Assembly: GCA_045114775.1 (NCBI GenBank)
Contig: JBGULC010000013.1
Span: 50,990 to 114,989 of the forward strand
DNA length: 64,000 bases
Direction: 5' to 3'
Source: UBA3792 sp045114775
GTDB lineage: Bacteria > Bacillota > Clostridia > Christensenellales > CAG-138
Numbering within the stretch: the stretch's first letter is position 1; each line of letters opens with the position of its first letter. This document shows, in pieces, positions 62,356 through 64,000 of this stretch. A program made the position numbers and the translations under genes. Under the pieces are notes generated by a model. It was not told the origin of the DNA and did not search any database. It saw nothing but the letters and a program-made list of their open reading frames with translations.

Positions 62356-62366
62356 CTAACGAACGA
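62356..62366. promoter_or_regulatory. Second, partial TetR operator copy
   Basis: GACTAACGAACGA repeats the left part of the operator at 61591 (shared from 62354), followed by a looser CGCTAAG. It lies about 95 bases before the P-loop gene. Confidence 0.45.
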
Positions 62367-62459
62367 CAGGACGCTAAGGATAGATCGACTTCGGCAGTCT
62401 GTAAAAAGAAAAGCGGGACATTTGACAAGGATCTGGACAAGAAAAGAGGAGTTGATCTT

Positions 62460-62918
62460 ATGGTATTTGGCATGATCGGAGAAAATTGCACTGGAAAATC
62501 TACCCTTGCAGAAAAAATAAAAGAGACCCTGGGCGGTGAGATTATCACGGGAAAGGATTATCTGCGGATGGCGAAGTCGGAAAGCGAATCTGTTTCCCTT
62601 TTCAGGGAGAAGCTCCGCAGGGCTGTTTCCGGGGACAATATTATTTATGTGATTGCAGATCCGGATCATGTAAAGCTGCTTCCGGACGGAGCAATCAAGA
62701 TTCTTGTGACGGCAGACCTGGAGACGATCAAGGAACGCTTCAAAGCAAGAATGCACGGAAATCTTCCTGCACCGGTCGCCCTTATGCTGGAAAGAAAGCA
62801 TGGGATGTTTGATTCCGGGGAATATGATTATCGTTTTGACGGAGCTGCAGGAGATGCGGAGGCGTTTTGTGAAGTTCTGAAAAGTGATTGGCGTGAAGGG
62901 CGCGGCTGTAATGAGTAA
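62460..62918 (+). CDS. Small P-loop nucleotide kinase-like protein
   Basis: 152 residues. The N-terminal MIGENCTGKSTLAEKI is a Walker A loop (GxxxxGKST) of the shikimate/adenylate kinase type, and IKILVTADLETIKERFKARM resembles the C-terminal lid region of such kinases. It is short for a full kinase. AAAGAGGAG precedes the ATG at 62460. It overlaps the next gene by 8 bases and lies downstream of the TetR gene and its second operator. The substrate is unknown. Confidence 0.75.
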   Translation: MVFGMIGENCTGKSTLAEKIKETLGGEIITGKDYLRMAKSESESVSLFREKLRRAVSGDNIIYVIADPDHVKLLPDGAIKILVTADLETIKERFKARMHGNLPAPVALMLERKHGMFDSGEYDYRFDGAAGDAEAFCEVLKSDWREGRGCNE

Positions 62919-63408
62919 TAAAGCACTTGTCGTAATCGACATTCAGAACGACATTACGAAGAACTACAGGGATATCATCGACAGCATCAACACCGCCATT
63001 GACTGGGCCGTGAATCTGGGAATGACGGTCATCTATATCAAGCACAACAATCTGTCGCCCGGTACGCGGACATTCAAACCGGACACAAAAGGCGCAGAAT
63101 TCGCTCCGGAACTGAAGGTCGTGTCGGAGATCATCTTTGTTAAGACAAAGGCCAATGCGCTGACCAGCAGAGACTTCTCGGAATACATCCGGGAAAACGG
63201 CATCGACGAGCTTTATATTACCGGCGCGGATGCCACGGCCTGCGTGAAATCTACCTGCTTCAATATGACAAAAGCAGGATATACGGTGCATGTCATTTCC
63301 GATTGCGTGACGAGCTACGATCTGAAGAAGATCCCCGAAATGCACGGATACTATGCGGATAAAGGCTGCGAGGTCAAAACGCTGGCGGAGTACATGGAGT
63401 CAAATTAA
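62911..63408 (+). CDS. Isochorismatase-family cysteine hydrolase
   Basis: 165 residues. The catalytic triad is visible: Asp in VVIDIQND (about residue 11), Lys in VKTKANALTS (about 75) and the nucleophilic Cys in ADATACVKSTC (about 110). Members hydrolyse amides such as nicotinamide or isochorismate-like ethers. The start MSNKALVVID at 62911 lies inside the end of the P-loop gene, so the two are translationally coupled. The substrate is not evident. Confidence 0.88.
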   Translation: MSNKALVVIDIQNDITKNYRDIIDSINTAIDWAVNLGMTVIYIKHNNLSPGTRTFKPDTKGAEFAPELKVVSEIIFVKTKANALTSRDFSEYIRENGIDELYITGADATACVKSTCFNMTKAGYTVHVISDCVTSYDLKKIPEMHGYYADKGCEVKTLAEYMESN

Positions 63409-63444
63409 GCGGCATTAAGAAAAAGAACATAAGGCTAATGTAAC

Positions 63445-63501
63445 ATGGAGACGGAAAGACTGATCATAGATCAAATGAAGGAGACTGATAAAGAGGATTG
63501 A
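63445..63501 (+). pseudogene. N-terminal remnant of a GNAT acetyltransferase
   Basis: The 18-codon frame METERLIIDQMKETDKED followed by TGA resembles the first beta strand of GNAT acetyltransferases (ETERLxL...). The frame ends exactly where the sequence turns into another gene's fragment, so only the 5' end of the acetyltransferase survives. Confidence 0.5.
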
Positions 63502-63871
63502 CGGATTTGTGGCAAGAAAAACTGATACCGTAAGCATCCTTGAAGCAAGGCTGGATGCGATGGCCGACTTTGTGCTTGTGGTCGTATGCCTGATCAAGCT
63601 GCTCCCGACCCTGCGTATTTCCGCGTGGCTGTATGGTTGGATCGGAATGATTGCCCTTATAAAGGTTGTGAATATCATTTCCGGATTTGCCGTACAGAAG
63701 AAGCTTGTAGCTGTTCATTCGGTTATGAACAAGGCGGCAGGAGCGCTGCTGTTTCTGCTGCCGCTGACGATTCCCGTTCTCTCGCTGAAATACTCTGCGA
63801 TCGTCGTCTGCGCGGCAGCAACGTTCGCCGCCATTCAGGAAGGCCATTTCATCCGGACAGGAAGAGAATAG
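63485..63871 (+). pseudogene. C-terminal fragment of a CDP-alcohol phosphatidyltransferase
   Basis: The frame is open from 63479 and reads RIDGFVARKTDTVSILEARLDAMADF, here shown by its key parts: DG-x2-AR, eight residues, then E in place of the usual G, and D-x3-D, the CDP-OH phosphatidyltransferase signature. Three membrane segments follow (VLVVVCLIKLL, LYGWIGMIALI and ALLFLLPLTIPVL). The N-terminal membrane segments and the first part of the active site region are missing and no ribosome binding site precedes the GTG at 63509. It joins the GNAT remnant at about 63485-63500. Confidence 0.6.
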
Positions 63872-63915
63872 CATCTCTGGCTTTGCAGAGTCGGGATTGG
63901 GAGGAGAAACAGACC

Positions 63916-64000
63916 ATGAAATTCAAAGGAACCCTTATCGTCGTAAAAGACTGCAATGAAGCATTGAAGTTTTATCAGGATATGTTTGGATTTGAATTGA
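63916..64000 (+). CDS. VOC-family (glyoxalase-like) protein, N-terminus only
   Basis: The visible 28 codons read MKFKGTLIVVKD and EALKFYQDMFGFEL, the first half-module of vicinal oxygen chelate proteins (glyoxalase/bleomycin resistance). GGGAGGAG precedes the ATG. The gene runs off the window, so the function cannot be specified. Confidence 0.75.
   Translation, partial: MKFKGTLIVVKDCNEALKFYQDMFGFEL

Overview
The window looks like a chromosomal segment of an anaerobic, fermentative Firmicute of class Clostridia, probably an uncultured gut-type lineage. The evidence is strong AGGAGG-type ribosome binding sites, sigma-A promoters of the TTGACA/TATAAT kind, lipoprotein signal peptides, a class 1B dihydroorotate dehydrogenase (PyrD/PyrK), a pyrBI pair, PTS sugar uptake, MsmK-type ABC sugar import and a moderately high GC content with many long antisense open frames. 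No rRNA, complete tRNA, CRISPR array or replication origin is visible. About 60 genes are called, two of them cut by the window edges and three broken.

Layout. 1-6230 (minus): an ABC export-type operon with three paralogous lipoproteins, an ABC-2 permease and the first codons of the ATPase, behind a promoter carrying four 11-bp-spaced boxes typical of OmpR/PhoB-type response regulators. 6875-11899 (plus): P5C dehydrogenase followed by a five-subunit flavin/iron-sulfur dehydrogenase that resembles archaeal dye-linked L-proline dehydrogenase; together they would oxidise proline to glutamate. 12244-22123: a sucrose region (GH32 hydrolase, fructokinase, amylosucrase-type GH13, HAD phosphatase, sucrose PTS EIIBCA, HPr, Enzyme I), with a convergent acylphosphatase inside it. 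22535-23161 (minus): a folate cyclodeaminase/cyclohydrolase. 23435-40218: one continuous 16.8-kb run pyrC-K-D-F-E-B-I-purE-C-F-M-N-purO-AICARFT-purD-purL that builds UMP and most of IMP. It uses a PurF without its glutaminase cysteine and replaces PurH by an archaeal-type PurO plus a free-standing AICAR transformylase.

40428-44800: small genes, including a PrpF isomerase whose C-terminus appears swapped for a DUF3800-like tail, a flavin reductase, a TfoX-domain protein, a DMT transporter with a histidine-rich tail and an AraC/GyrI-like regulator. 45050-47821: ApbE and a membrane NapH-like ferredoxin with two flavinylation domains, a predicted extracytosolic electron-transfer chain. 48065-59085: a cello-oligosaccharide utilisation region (secreted and cytosolic GH5 enzymes, MsmK ATPase, GH94 phosphorylase, LacI regulator, ABC importer) tied together by copies of an ATCGATTAAG operator. 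59169-60926: a MATE transporter fused to an RsbW-like ATPase.

60927-64000 is different: more AT-rich and scarred. It holds a repeat shared with position 47862 that begins with the 3' end of initiator tRNA in antisense, a fragment of an RlmD-type methyltransferase, a TetR regulator with a clear palindromic operator, a P-loop protein and a cysteine hydrolase, then a junction between fragments of a GNAT acetyltransferase and a CDP-alcohol phosphatidyltransferase, and finally the start of a VOC protein. It reads as a turnover hotspot for transferred DNA.
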